A stretch of 64,000 bases of DNA from Simmondsia chinensis (taxonomy: Eukaryota > Streptophyta > Magnoliopsida > Caryophyllales > Simmondsiaceae). The stretch is from NCBI GenBank assembly GCA_018398585.1, contig JAGTTD010000021.1, positions 1,634,501 through 1,698,500 of the forward strand, given 5' to 3'. Shown piece after piece: positions 1 through 9,395 of this stretch. Made by a program: the position numbers and the translations under genes. The notes below the pieces were generated by a model. It was not told the origin of the DNA. It was given only the letters and a program-made list of their open reading frames with translations, and did no database searches. Every line of letters starts with the position of its first letter. The first letter of the stretch is position 1.

Positions 1-610
1 GAGCAGAAAGGTCAAGGGACACAAGTTCACGGTACTCAGGGTCCAATCCTCTGAAGCCTAATAAAATCCCAACAAGACCCTAGATACTCTAAATGCTAGT
101 CATACAAGGTTCTTGAATGCAGCTACGCTCAGAAGGACTTCCACAAACATAGCACACTTCAGCCTTCGTTCCAATGATGTATACAAGCCAATACTTCCCC
201 ATGCCCTGACTTCTTTCAGCGCAGATTCACAGAACTTACCATATATGTCTCAATGAAATTATTCCACAAACATTGTGATCCTCTACTCTTTTTCTCCCTT
301 TAACATACCCAAACCTGCAATTTCGTTTCTCCAACACATTGCAGCAGTAAGGCCCAAATATACGAATAAAAAGCAATGAGAGCCACCCCACTTCCCTAAA
401 ATGCACTGACAAAGGGAGATAAGCTAATGGGATTGAACTTAATCCTTTTGCAGCTTTTGCTCTGTAGACTTGAAGTAGCACAAGGGAAAACCAAACCAAT
501 TTCTAAATCAATTATTAAACTCTTGAACGCTATCTCCAAGGTACATAAGAAACCTATTTACAATTTAGGTACCCTGAATTCAAATAGAAGAAATAAAATG
601 GTCTTTTACA
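1..610. other. No gene recognised; probably intron of the MCU gene
   Basis: No conserved protein segment was found on either strand. An 87-codon open frame on the minus strand (236-499) resembles no plant family I know. Because the MCU first exon lies to the right on the minus strand and no second MCU exon is visible between 1 and 2,962, this stretch is most simply part of that gene's first intron. That is an inference from gene order, not from splice evidence. Confidence 0.3.
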
Positions 611-1125
611 GAAAACCACCTTGAAAAGTTTTCATTTTTCATTCAATTACCACAATTTTTTATTTTTCAAAAAACCACCTCCAAAAGTCTAAAATTTTTC
701 AACCAACTACCTTAAATCATGTTGTTAACTACCCTTATATATTATGTGACTTTCATGTGAATTTTAGCTTACCTCTTTATTTTTTGAGTGTACATGAAAC
801 ATGAGTTGAAACTAGTCAAGTTGGCAATACATTCACGTGCTCTCTCCCTCCAACTAGGTCAGATCCCAAAGGGGTTTAAAAGAGGCGAGATTGGAACCTT
901 GGTGGGGGAGGGAGTGGAAATTACTTTGCTACCTTAGATACTTTGAGTCATACTTAATAGGCACTCTAAAATCTATATAAAAGCCACTAGTAGATAACGA
1001 ACAATTAACGGCGGGATTTAAGATGGTTGTTTGAAAATTTTTATATTTTTGGAGGTGGTTTTCTAAAAAATTGAAAATGTTGTAATGGTTAAGTGAAACA
1101 TGACAAATTTTCAAGGTGGGTTTTT
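611..1125. mobile_element. Foldback (MITE-like) element with long inverted arms
   Basis: The left arm (about 611-715) and right arm (about 1,018-1,125) are inverted copies of each other over roughly 100 bp with gaps. Both contain an AAAACCACCTT motif at the outer end and a second AAACCACCTCC motif inside. There is no open reading frame in the spacer. I could not fix a clean TSD, so the superfamily is uncertain; the long-arm layout resembles Mutator-type MITEs such as the one at 4,120-4,621. Confidence 0.6.
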
Positions 1126-2108
1126 GTTAAAAAATCTTAACTACAAACACAAGCAGATTTTGTCAGCCACTGGCCTATGCTCTTCTATATTTACTTCAGA
1201 TAAGGATTCCAGTCTCATTCCTCGCATTCATTAAGCAAAAACACCTAGCTTCTTACATACATCCTTAATTTTTTAACGCAATTCTAGCTGCAAAAGCACA
1301 AGCAGCCCCAAGTATCAGGTTCATAACACCAGTCAATGTACAGAACCACAGCCCTGAACCAAGTTCCCAACCTCACATTTTCATATGGTCCTTTAGATAT
1401 GGTTTTTTGTTTACAATTTTTAACTTTGTGAAACTAAAAAGTCTAGTTTTTTTGTTTTTTGTTTTTGGTTTTTTCCAATTTGGAAACAAGAAACCACAAA
1501 TAAGGAAAACAATTTTCAAAACCTAGTTTTAGTTTAAAACAGACCAAAAATTACAACGGATAATCATGTCAATCAAGCCCTTAGATTCTACACACAAAAC
1601 CCATATGTTACAACCATAAAGACACACAACATATCCGATTAGTTCAACCTCATAAAATGACGCGCTTTTTTTAATTTGTTGTCCGTGTTTGATTGTCCAA
1701 TGACCAATGTTTGAACCAAAGTCGACCATCCGAACTCTCCGTTCTTACAGGAATCCCTTTTTCCTTTCAAAATATGGAGCTTCCACAGTTCCCATTCCTA
1801 TTGGCAACATCAATACCCTCCTCAAAAACGGATTTCCCTTCTGAATGGATGAACATGAAATCAATAGGGAAAAGTATCTCAATGAAAATCCAAAATACCT
1901 CAACGTGGCAAGCAAAATATACCATTCTAACTTCCCGCAACCAGATCAATCACAACAGAAGCATCAAAAATCAACAAATAAGGAGAGGGAGCAGATAAGA
2001 AGCATCAGATATCAACCCAACCAGACCAATCCTACACAGTTGGTATATACAAAATCCATATATAAATCTAAATGATACTCCATAATAAACCAATTGTCAT
2101 TGTATGCA
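1126..2108. other. Non-coding stretch, likely MCU intron
   Basis: No gene recognised. Around 1,390-1,550 there is a T-rich segment (a TTTTTTGTTTACAATTTTT motif) that resembles the arm of the short inverted-repeat element in the beta-COP intron at 50,375-50,576. It may be a decayed copy of that MITE. The remainder shows only simple AT-rich sequence. Confidence 0.3.
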
Positions 2109-2404
2109 TGTCAAGGAGCTAATTGTCCCAAAAGCTTAAGCTAACAAGTTAAGATTAAGAAATGATTTTATACTCCAACATGCCCACTCACGCAAGTGTC
2201 CATATAGCTCAAAGCGTGGATAATACAAAGATCCACCCATGCGTTTTAATTGAAATATATTAATATTTCAAGAGAAGGCTATTTGGATTTGAACTCGTAA
2301 CCTCTCAATCCAAAAGGCTCCAATACAATGTCAGGGAACCAACCAATTGTCCTAAAAGCTTAAACTAATGAGTAAAGGTTCCCAAGTAGTTTTATAATCT
2401 AACA
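2109..2404 (-). mobile_element. Miniature LTR retrotransposon (TRIM/SMART-like), 296 bp
   Basis: Two short direct repeats bound the element: 2,109-2,180 (72 bp) and 2,329-2,404 (76 bp). Both start TGTC and end AACA on the plus strand. Read on the minus strand, the 5' LTR is followed by a primer-binding-like site (plus strand GGCTCCAATACAA, about 2,314-2,326), a degenerate match to the initiator-Met tRNA site. The internal region is only about 148 bp and codes for nothing. The flanks ATGCA (2,104-2,108) and ACGCA (2,405-2,409) match at four of five bases, as expected of an old 5-bp TSD. A sister copy lies at 23,593-23,873. It must be mobilised in trans. Confidence 0.75.
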
Positions 2405-2773
2405 ACGCAACAACTTATTAAACTTATATTCTAATCTTTTGTTTCTCACAACCCGAACTTAAGACTAATTTCTAGATTCGCATGTGAAATCCTTAACCAA
2501 AAGGATCGGAAGCGGACCTTATAATTCCAATCTAGGATAGGGCTATTCCAGTAGAATGTTAATTTCATTTTACGGAATGCTTCACCTCAAGTCTTCAAAG
2601 ATAGATTCTTTCAAAGATAGACCGACCAATAGGTCTGTTCAGATTCGGATTGGTTGATGTTCCATCACAAAACCAATTACCACTAGAGCATTTTATTAAA
2701 CATATATGTCGATCTTTTATTTCTCATAATATGTCCCAAAACCAATTGCCATTAAATGGAACATGTTCTTAAA

Positions 2774-2826
<53 letters not shown>

Positions 2827-2962
2827 GTATATGTATATGAAACCAACTGTCATCATGTTATCAGACTTATATGTTAACCTTTTCTTTCTCACAATATATA
2901 CTTTAAAGGCTTATTTATAGACTCACGCATGAAATTCCTAACGAGAAGGGTTAGAATCGGAC
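2405..2962. other. MCU intron 1 (5' part) with AT microsatellite
   Basis: This is non-coding sequence immediately downstream of the MCU exon 1 donor site on the minus strand. It includes an (AT)n run at about 2,776-2,838 that passes into (GTATAT)n. No further exon was found. Confidence 0.5.
2776..2838. repeat. (AT)n microsatellite
   Basis: An uninterrupted TA dinucleotide tract is followed by GTATAT hexamers. Confidence 0.95.
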
Positions 2963-3382
2963 CTTATCAGGATGGAGATAAACCTTATCCCTAAAGAGAA
3001 GAACAACACCAGCTTCATCAAGAACCCTAGCAAATGCAGCCGCCTCCTCCGGCGATCTAGCCACCCCCATTCCCTCACAAGCCTTAAGAAGCTCCGAATA
3101 GCAGATCACTTCCTTGCCGTCCTCCCCCAGCTTCGTCTTCAACGCCTCCACATTCACCAATCTCATCAGCTTCTTCACCTCCGCCAATGATATCTCTTCC
3201 CCTTCGCCGCCTCCTCCGCCGCCATCACCACCGCCGGCAACCGTCGCCGACGACATCACCGAACGCGAAAACACCGCCGACGCAACCTGCGGTACAACCG
3301 GCTGAGCCGGTAACTGAAATCTAGGGCTCCATACAGAGCGCACGGCGAATGCCAGTCTCCGGTGGAAACAGGACCTCCACAT
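2963..3382 (-). CDS. Mitochondrial calcium uniporter (MCU-like), exon 1 only
   Basis: This exon encodes the N-terminal part of a plant MCU homologue, the pore subunit that carries calcium across the inner mitochondrial membrane. The chosen start at 3,380-3,382 gives [18 protein letters not shown], an Arg-rich, acid-free presequence typical of mitochondrial import; an upstream in-frame Met at 3,412 would place acidic residues in front of it. After a Gly/Glu linker (about residues 45-60) comes the conserved matrix domain of plant MCUs, with [20 protein letters not shown], then a [17 protein letters not shown] segment, and finally [14 protein letters not shown]. The exon ends at 2,963 in front of a GT donor (DK|GTCCGA). 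The transmembrane segments and selectivity-filter motif should be in the next exon, which is not between 1 and 2,962 and so lies off the left edge. Identification is by remembered family motifs. The fragment is about 140 residues. Confidence 0.85.
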
Positions 3383-3724
3383 TCTCCCTCTCTCCTTTCC
3401 CCTCTCAATCAATCAATCGATCCAGAGCTTCAAAGTCCAAAATCAGGAATCAAAATGCATAAAATTTCAACGCTAATTAATCCGCCATTAATGAGAATTC
3501 AACAACCTCCAAGCATCAAACTTTTCAACGCTAATTAATCCGGCATGGATGAGATTTCAACAAGCTTCAAGCACCGATTTTGAAACCCTAATCAATCGAA
3601 TAAAGTAAAGTAGGTGAAGGTAGTGGAGGAGAGGTAAGGAGCGGTTATGGATAGTGGAAAATGATAATATTTTATTTAATTAGGGAATGGAGAAGTGCTA
3701 TAAAAATAGAGGGACCCCATTTTC

Positions 3725-3755
<31 letters not shown>

Positions 3756-3972
3756 AGAAGTGTGTCTGGGTGTTGTGGTGTTAGAAACGCGTCACTGTCG
3801 CCGGATCCACCCCCTCTCTCCCTCTCTCCCTCTCTCTCTCCCCACCGCCTTTTTAAGACAATTTTCCCCATTATGAAAGAAAATTGAGTAAATTAGCGCA
3901 AATTTGTAACAAAATTGGATGGGTGATCTCTTAAAAAATTTTTATCCTTAAATTGTCAAGATTGAAGATACT
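3383..3972. other. MCU upstream region with GA and CT microsatellites
   Basis: This is the 5' flank of the MCU gene (minus strand). A (GA)n run at about 3,730-3,755 and CT-rich tracts at about 3,810-3,842 lie roughly 350-460 bp upstream of the start codon. GA/CT tracts are common in plant promoters, but no TATA box or cap site could be assigned with confidence. Short open frames here are simple-repeat artefacts. Confidence 0.5.
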
Positions 3973-4085
3973 GAAAAATAGCCTCTTTTCAGGTTAACAT
4001 CTTGAAGAAAAAAAGTTGCGTACATTTGCCCCTCAGACCTTACGTAAGCTGGAGCCCTTGAGACACTGAGTATGTTTTTTGCAAC
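3973..4085 (+). mobile_element. Degenerate RTE-type 3'-tail copy
   Basis: This is a decayed copy of the roughly 120-bp tail domain that ends the RTE LINE at 10.6 kb. Recognisable pieces in order are AATAGCCTCTTTTCAGG, GTTGCGTACAT, CAGACCTTACGTAAGC and GGAGCCCTTGAGACACTGAG. The (TTG)n tail has decayed to TGTTTTTTGC. No head sequence or TSD is recognisable. Confidence 0.6.
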
Positions 4086-4119
4086 AAAATTAGAAAAGTG
4101 CCATATTTAAAAAAGTATT

Positions 4120-4621
4120 GGATAAATTACAGAAAATTCCTCTGACTTTTGCTTCAATAACAAAAAACCTCCCTTACAAATAAAACCACTCACTAAACCC
4201 TCTAACTTTTAAAAATTTTTCACTTTGCCCCCAAATAAATTTTTTTGACCATTTTACCCCTCAACCAAAAAAAGTTATATTTTATCTCATGATATTATTT
4301 TAAAAAAATTTAAAAATATTTTTTATCTTCTGAATTTATATAATATTACTATAATTAATTAAAATAATTATATTTTTATAAATATAGAAAATTTTCTTAA
4401 TTTTTTTTGCTAAAAACATAAAATATTTAATTTTTGTCTAATAATATAAAATCTTTTTCTAAAAATAAAATTAAACATTATAGGCAAAATGATCAAAAAT
4501 AAGTTATATGGAGTTAAGTAATAAATTTTTAAAAGTGAAGGAGTTTTGTAAGTACTTTTATTTGTGAGGAGGGTTTTCTGTTTTTGAAGCAAAAGACATG
4601 GAGGTTTTCTATAATTTACCC
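4120..4621. mobile_element. Mutator-like MITE with 9-bp TSD
   Basis: This is an inverted-repeat element with arms of about 100 bp (4,120-4,220 and 4,520-4,621). The outer ends are GGATAAATTACAGAAAA and, inverted, GGGTAAATTATAGAAAA. The flanking 9-mers are both AAAAGTATT (4,111-4,119 and 4,622-4,630), a perfect 9-bp TSD as made by Mutator-superfamily transposases. There is no coding capacity. Confidence 0.85.
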
Positions 4622-4773
4622 AAAAGTATTTAACAAAATGATATAGTTTACTATTTACTTTTTATTGCACATCATTTCAAAACGCCGTTTGTAATGTCGT
4701 ACAACGAAGTTTGTAACGACGTGCCCTAGTTTGTAATTGATTATATATAAAACTATTTGTGATTTAGAATTAT

Positions 4774-4860
4774 TAGTGGAGCTGATAGCCTAATGATGAA
4801 GTGTCCTTCCATCCTTCATAAAGGTTGTGGGCTTCAACCCCCAAATCTACTTTTCAATTT
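4774..4860 (+). mobile_element. Possible tRNA-derived SINE head
   Basis: An A-box-like stretch (CTGATAGCCTAATGATGAAG, about 4,782) is followed after about 40 bp by a B-box-like GGTTGTGGGCTTCAACCC (about 4,823-4,840) and then T-rich DNA. Spacing fits a pol III promoter of tRNA type, but the B box departs from the GGTTCGANNCC consensus and no TSD was found. Confidence 0.35.
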
Positions 4861-5726
4861 TTTATTTTTTTAACATTAATAGTAAAATTTTTATTCGATT
4901 TTTATCTTAGTTATTTACTCTCTTTTTATATAATATTTTATTTTATTTTAAATAAATTTATTAACCTATAAATAATAATTATTTAATATTATTTCTTATA
5001 TATTAATATCTGCACTTTTTAATTAATATTTTACTATAATTTTATTAAAATAATTATATATTTAATTTTAGTTAATTAATTAAGTAATAATAATAGAATA
5101 CTTTGAGATTTGATGATTTTTTTGTAAAAATTTAACTAATTTTATATAAAAATATTAATATAATATATTACTACTATAATATATACTAGTGTCATCCTGT
5201 GTGATGCACTGAGGATATTATATTTTATAAAATCATAAAATATAATTTTATATATTATTATATTGAAATATAATTGAATTTTATTGGAATTTTTTGCATT
5301 TTATAGTAAATACAATATTATATACTTTGCAAAACATCGCAACAAAATAGTTGAATCTCTTTTTTATTCTTTCCTAAGATCTAAGATAGTAAACATTACT
5401 TTCTTAGGATTGATTAAGTTAGGGTTTACAAATTTTTAATGACACTCCTTAGAATTACTTGGATTGGAATTTGGAGGTCTTTATGGGTAACGTACTTGGT
5501 AATAATATATAGATAGATAAATAAGTTATGTCAATATTTTTATTAAAAAATAACAAATTGTAATAAATATTAATATAAAATATTATCTAAATATTATTAT
5601 AATTAAGTGAAATTTTTGTATTTCTTAAAAAAAAATCAAAATTTATATTTTTGGGCAAAAAATATAGTATCGGGGGAAGGGGAGAAAATGTGTCATATTG
5701 TGGTTGTGGTGTTCAAAACGTGGAGC
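4861..5726. other. Very AT-rich spacer, no gene
   Basis: Long A/T tracts with TATTATAA-type words; no open frame longer than noise and no recognisable element. Confidence 0.6.
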
Positions 5727-5973
5727 AATTCTATGGTGTAAAACAACACCTTTTTTATAGGTGCATAATTTGTGTGTCAACATGCAGATGTATATACTCA
5801 TATCATCAAATTATGTACTCAAAATTACCGACATGCATGTCGACACATAGATATCATGTGTCGATAGACAGCATGTACTCAGAATCACCTCCCATGTACT
5901 CATATCGTCAAATATACTTAAAATCATGATTTTTTGTAGGTGCAAAAAAAGTGATTTTCTGCACCACAGAATT
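5727..5973. mobile_element. Foldback MITE with GTCGAC core
   Basis: The ends are inverted copies: AATTCTATGGTGTAAAACAA at the left and, inverted, AATTCTGTGGTGCAGAAAAT at the right. The centre holds ATGTCGACACAT-type palindromes and repeated ATGTACTCA words. The same vocabulary (TGTGTCGACACA, TGTACTCA) recurs in the hairpin at 45,217-45,531. No transposase and no clear TSD. Confidence 0.6.
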
Positions 5974-6054
5974 TCTGTCAAAACGCGTCATTGTTGCTGG
6001 ATCCACTGCTTTCTCTCTCTTCTCGTTGTCCTTTTTCCTTTCTTTTCGTGTTTG

Positions 6055-6180
6055 TACAACAGTTTCAGTGTCCTAAGGGCTCCCGCATAAGCAGAGTATA
6101 GGAGGATAGATATACGCAGTCTTACCTCTTTAGGGTGCTACCCTGAAGGGAGACTATTTTCAGAAATCCCCAATCTGAAA
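6055..6180 (-). mobile_element. RTE-type 3'-tail copy
   Basis: On the plus strand the tail remnant ACAACAG is followed by GGGCTCCCGCATAAGCAG, ATACGCAGTCTTACC, GGTGCTACCCTGAAGGGAGA and CCCCAATCTGAA. These are the landmarks of the shared 3' domain in minus orientation. The head end (about 6,180-6,210) is unique sequence, so this is either a 5'-truncated LINE or a SINE whose head has decayed. Confidence 0.7.
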
Positions 6181-6371
6181 AGCATGTCATCGTGGAAGCA
6201 TAGTAGCCTCGAAATATGATAATGCTAGACTTTTTTCGTGTTTGTCTCAAACAATATTCCAACAGTGTCCAAAGAATGATAATGCTAGACTTTTTTTGAT
6301 ACGATTAAATTTTAAAATAATTATATTTATGTGGACAAAATATAGTAAGACTTACTAAATTTTATTACAAT

Positions 6372-6567
6372 TGTTGAACGAAGACTCCACATGTGAGTTT
6401 AGTATAAGAATCTCACACTGGAGATGTGGGAGTGAAGAGATCAATTTATAAGTCTAGTGGGTTTCTCCACTTATTGCCAATTGGTTTTAGGATGGAATCC
6501 AACTTGGGTTTATAATGTAAGTTTCAACTCTGTGAGTCGAGCCTAAAAGGCCCGGTGAAATTTAACA
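6372..6567 (+). mobile_element. Solo LTR, 196 bp, with 5-bp TSD
   Basis: The unit begins TGTTGAA and ends TTTAACA, near-perfect inverted LTR termini. It is flanked by ACAAT on both sides (6,367-6,371 and 6,568-6,572). Internal text (GAAGAGATCA, CCAATTGGTTTTAGGATGGA, GAGTCGAGCCTAAAAGGCCC) recurs in older copies upstream of beta-COP (53,086-53,396) and at about 32.8-33.5 kb. No internal retrotransposon region adjoins it, hence a solo LTR. Orientation is arbitrary. Confidence 0.75.
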
Positions 6568-6572
6568 ACAAT

Positions 6573-6988
6573 TAATTAAAGCACATCTTATGCCCTTTTA
6601 ATTTTATAAAATAGCCCCTTAAACTTTATAATTAAATACAATACATCTCCTGCGTTTTCAGTTTTAAAAAATAGTCTCCTAAACTTTACAAATTAACATA
6701 ATATATATTTTACACTTTCAATTTTATAAAATAATTTTTTAAACTTTATTATTACACACAAGTCAGATCACAACTGGACTTTAGATTTTTAGTGGTCAAC
6801 TTTGTGAGACACATGAATTTAATTAATTAAGCAATACTTTATTCTATATTAAAATATGCAAGATTCCATAGATAGTATCTTTTTATTTTTTAAACTATAT
6901 TAAAGCTGAATTAGTACATTTCAAGTATTATACTTACTATAATATTGGTATTATGCACGTTAAAAACATGGCTTTTTCATGTATTAAT
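6573..6988. other. AT-rich spacer, no gene
   Basis: AT-rich non-coding DNA with two loosely repeated segments (ATAGCCCCTTAAACTTTATA-like, about 6,610 and 6,670). Confidence 0.5.
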
Positions 6989-6993
6989 AAATT

Positions 6994-7617
6994 GATAAGA
7001 AAATTTGAACAAATCTAGTATGCTCTGATACCAATTTGTGAGGAATAAATCCTAATGCGGAAGCGAAAACCCTGAAAACTTGATTCGATTCAAATAATAT
7101 GACTCACGCAAAACGAGAAGTAAACAAATATGGAGAAAGAAAGAACAAAACAAGAACACACAATATTTACGTGGAAACCCCTCTACAATCGAGAGGGGAG
7201 AAAACCACGGGCGGAGATGGAGATTCTTTATTAACTGAACGGAAGAATTACAACGACACTTCCCAGAACGAGATATATGGAAGAATTACAATCACTCCCT
7301 CTGAACTCTCGTAGCACTCGAATATCTTGGAGGAATTACGAACTCACCTCTTTTTCTTAATGGCGGCTTACACGCTCTTTGATTGGATACGTATGGGAGA
7401 AACCTCTCACCTAAACCGAAAACCCTAAGCCCTTATTTATAGAAAATAATTAGGGCCGGCGCAACAAGGATCTCGATCGATCGGAACTCAAAACTTCCAA
7501 AACACTCCGAATCTTTCCTTAAATCACCCGATCGACCGGCATTCCCTCCCGATCGATCGGTGACCACACAGTAGCCCCATATAAAATAAAACAAGTAATT
7601 TAAGACATAACCTAATA
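6994..7617 (-). repeat. 3' LTR of the copia derivative
   Basis: Nearly identical to 9,396-10,020. The first roughly 44 bp carry a second copy of the primer-binding-site sequence (plus GCTCTGATACCA, 7,022-7,033). A TATA-like box (minus CTATAAATAAG) lies near 7,432-7,442. GATCGATCGG palindromes occur at about 7,477 and 7,551. The right terminus reads CCTAATA instead of CCTAACA, a point change from the expected CA end. Confidence 0.9.
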
Positions 7618-7692
7618 AATCTCTACCTTGGCTCAAATTACATACATAAAAGAATTTCCTCCGCCTTCTCCACAAAACCCACACACACGGGG

Positions 7693-8502
7693 TTAACACA
7701 ACGAAGTACGAAACCTAACCGTGCGAAGCTTGAACTTCCTATTAGGTAGAAACTGAGTGAACATATCTGAGAGGTTATCAGCAATGCCAATCTTCTTCTC
7801 TGAATTGGCTCTTGATACATCAACTGAAACAGCCACCCGCTGCTGAACTGTGTTACTGAACTGAACTCCCTCTGGCTTACTCACCTGACCTAAATCACAA
7901 ACAACTGATGACATCTTCTGTGGAGATAATAATAATGAAGACTCACCAAACGTGACACGTCTCGTCAGGAATTGTTTGAAGAGAAAACCTTTCTGCTCCA
8001 CATAAAGCCCTTGTTCACATACCTGACCACACAAAGAGCCCCTTACACTGTGCTCAGACAGACACCTATCACCTGAACGATCCAATCTCAAACGTCCTAA
8101 ATTTGTGATCTCTGGTTCTGTCAACAATAAGGATGATGGAGATACTGCAACAGATCTAACAACTGTGGAACCGATAAGTTCATACAACGTACCTGACCTT
8201 CTGCCCTTCATAACTGTCAATGCACCCTTAACGACCTTCAAAACTCCACCTTCAGCTGTGTACCTGTACCCTTTAGATTCAAGAGTACCCAAAGAGATGA
8301 GATTTTTCTTCAAATCAGGAACATGACGAACATCGCCCAAAACCCTGATAGTGCCATGGAACATCCTAAAACGAATTGTTCCTATACCCAAAACTTTGCA
8401 TGGATTATCATTACCCATCAAAGCAACTCCACCTTGAACAGACTCGTATGTGGAAAACCAATCCCGATTGGGACAGACCTGATAGGAGCAACCCGAATCC
8501 AA
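7693..8502 (-). pseudogene. Copia protease/pre-integrase remnant fused to the RNase H end
   Basis: The frame opens with the aspartic protease signature MDSGCSYQVCPNRDWFSTY, then the pre-integrase domain ([20 protein letters not shown]; the pre-integrase His/Cys motif is degraded). It then jumps to a piece normally found between integrase and RT (FLTRRVTFGESSLLLSP) and ends with KKIGIADNLSDMFTQFL, the extreme C-terminus of copia pol. Two internal deletions therefore removed the integrase core and the whole RT/RNase H core while keeping one open frame of 269 codons. The intact counterpart order can be read in the element at 27.7-32.7 kb. Confidence 0.8.
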
Positions 8503-8595
8503 AAATCAACTATCTTTCAAATTGAACTGAGGTTCAGACACAGACAATAGAAAATCTTCATTCTCACTATTCACAACACTAGCTGCTATGGATCT

Positions 8596-9393
8596 CTAGT
8601 CAGACCTGTTATTTGCTTCTAATTTTCTCTTAAGCTTATAACAGTCTTTCTTAATGTGCCCTTTCTTACGACAGTAGTTACAGGTTAGGTCTTGATACCT
8701 AGACTTAGACTTGTTTCTACTATGATCATACTCGGTTCTCCCCTTCACAAATAAACCACTACCTGAGTTATACACAGAGTCAGATAATTCCATATCTACT
8801 CGTTCTTGACTCAGTAGGTTTCTCTTAACTTCATCAACAGATATGATTTGTCTACCCCCATAAATCATGCTTTCGACAAAACCTTTATATGAAGTAGAGA
8901 GAGAACATAACAACAACATTGCCTAATCTTCATCCTTAGGAACATCATCCAATTCTTTCAAATCTTGAATAATTGAATTAAATTCACTGACGTGGTTCTT
9001 AAGTGACATACCTTCTAACATACGAAACGTGAATAACCGGCGCTTAACTGCGAGTTTGTTGGAGACAGACTTGAAACAGAACATATCTTGCAATTTCTCC
9101 CACAACTCCTTAGCGGTCTTCACTTCCAGAACTTCTGTCAAAACGTCATCGGTAAGACACATCTGAATTGCTATGAGCGCCTTCTCATCCAACTCCTCCC
9201 ATTGTGCTTCTGTAAGATTCTCTGATTTCGTCTCTTTCCCATCTAAAGCTTTCTTCAAGCCATTCTGAGTCAAGAGGCCCTTAACGCGAACCTGCCATAA
9301 ACTGAAGTTCCCTTGACCACCAAACTTCTCAATTTCGGATCTAATTGCGGACGTCATATTATCAAATCGAAATAAATAGGGCTCTGATACCAA
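8596..9393 (-). pseudogene. Copia gag with CCHC zinc knuckle
   Basis: The capsid region (9,352 downward, MTSAIRSEIEKFGGQGNFSL) contains the copia gag landmarks LWQVRVKGLLTQNGLKKALD and KLAVKRRLFTFRMLEG. It stops near 8,923 and resumes in frame a few bases on, where CNYCRKKGHIKKDC is a standard CCHC knuckle. One in-frame stop near 8,920 separates the two halves, otherwise the reading frame is well kept. Gag would form the virus-like particle. Confidence 0.85.
9381..9392 (-). promoter_or_regulatory. Primer-binding site (initiator-Met tRNA)
   Basis: On the minus strand TGGTATCAGAGC starts 3 nt after the 5' LTR end. It is the standard plant initiator-methionine tRNA 3'-end complement used to prime minus-strand DNA. 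Confidence 0.85.
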
Positions 9394-9395
9394 TT

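Noticed and set aside
3383..3412. The earlier in-frame Met for MCU
   Set aside because: It would put acidic residues before the Arg-rich mitochondrial presequence that begins at 3,382.
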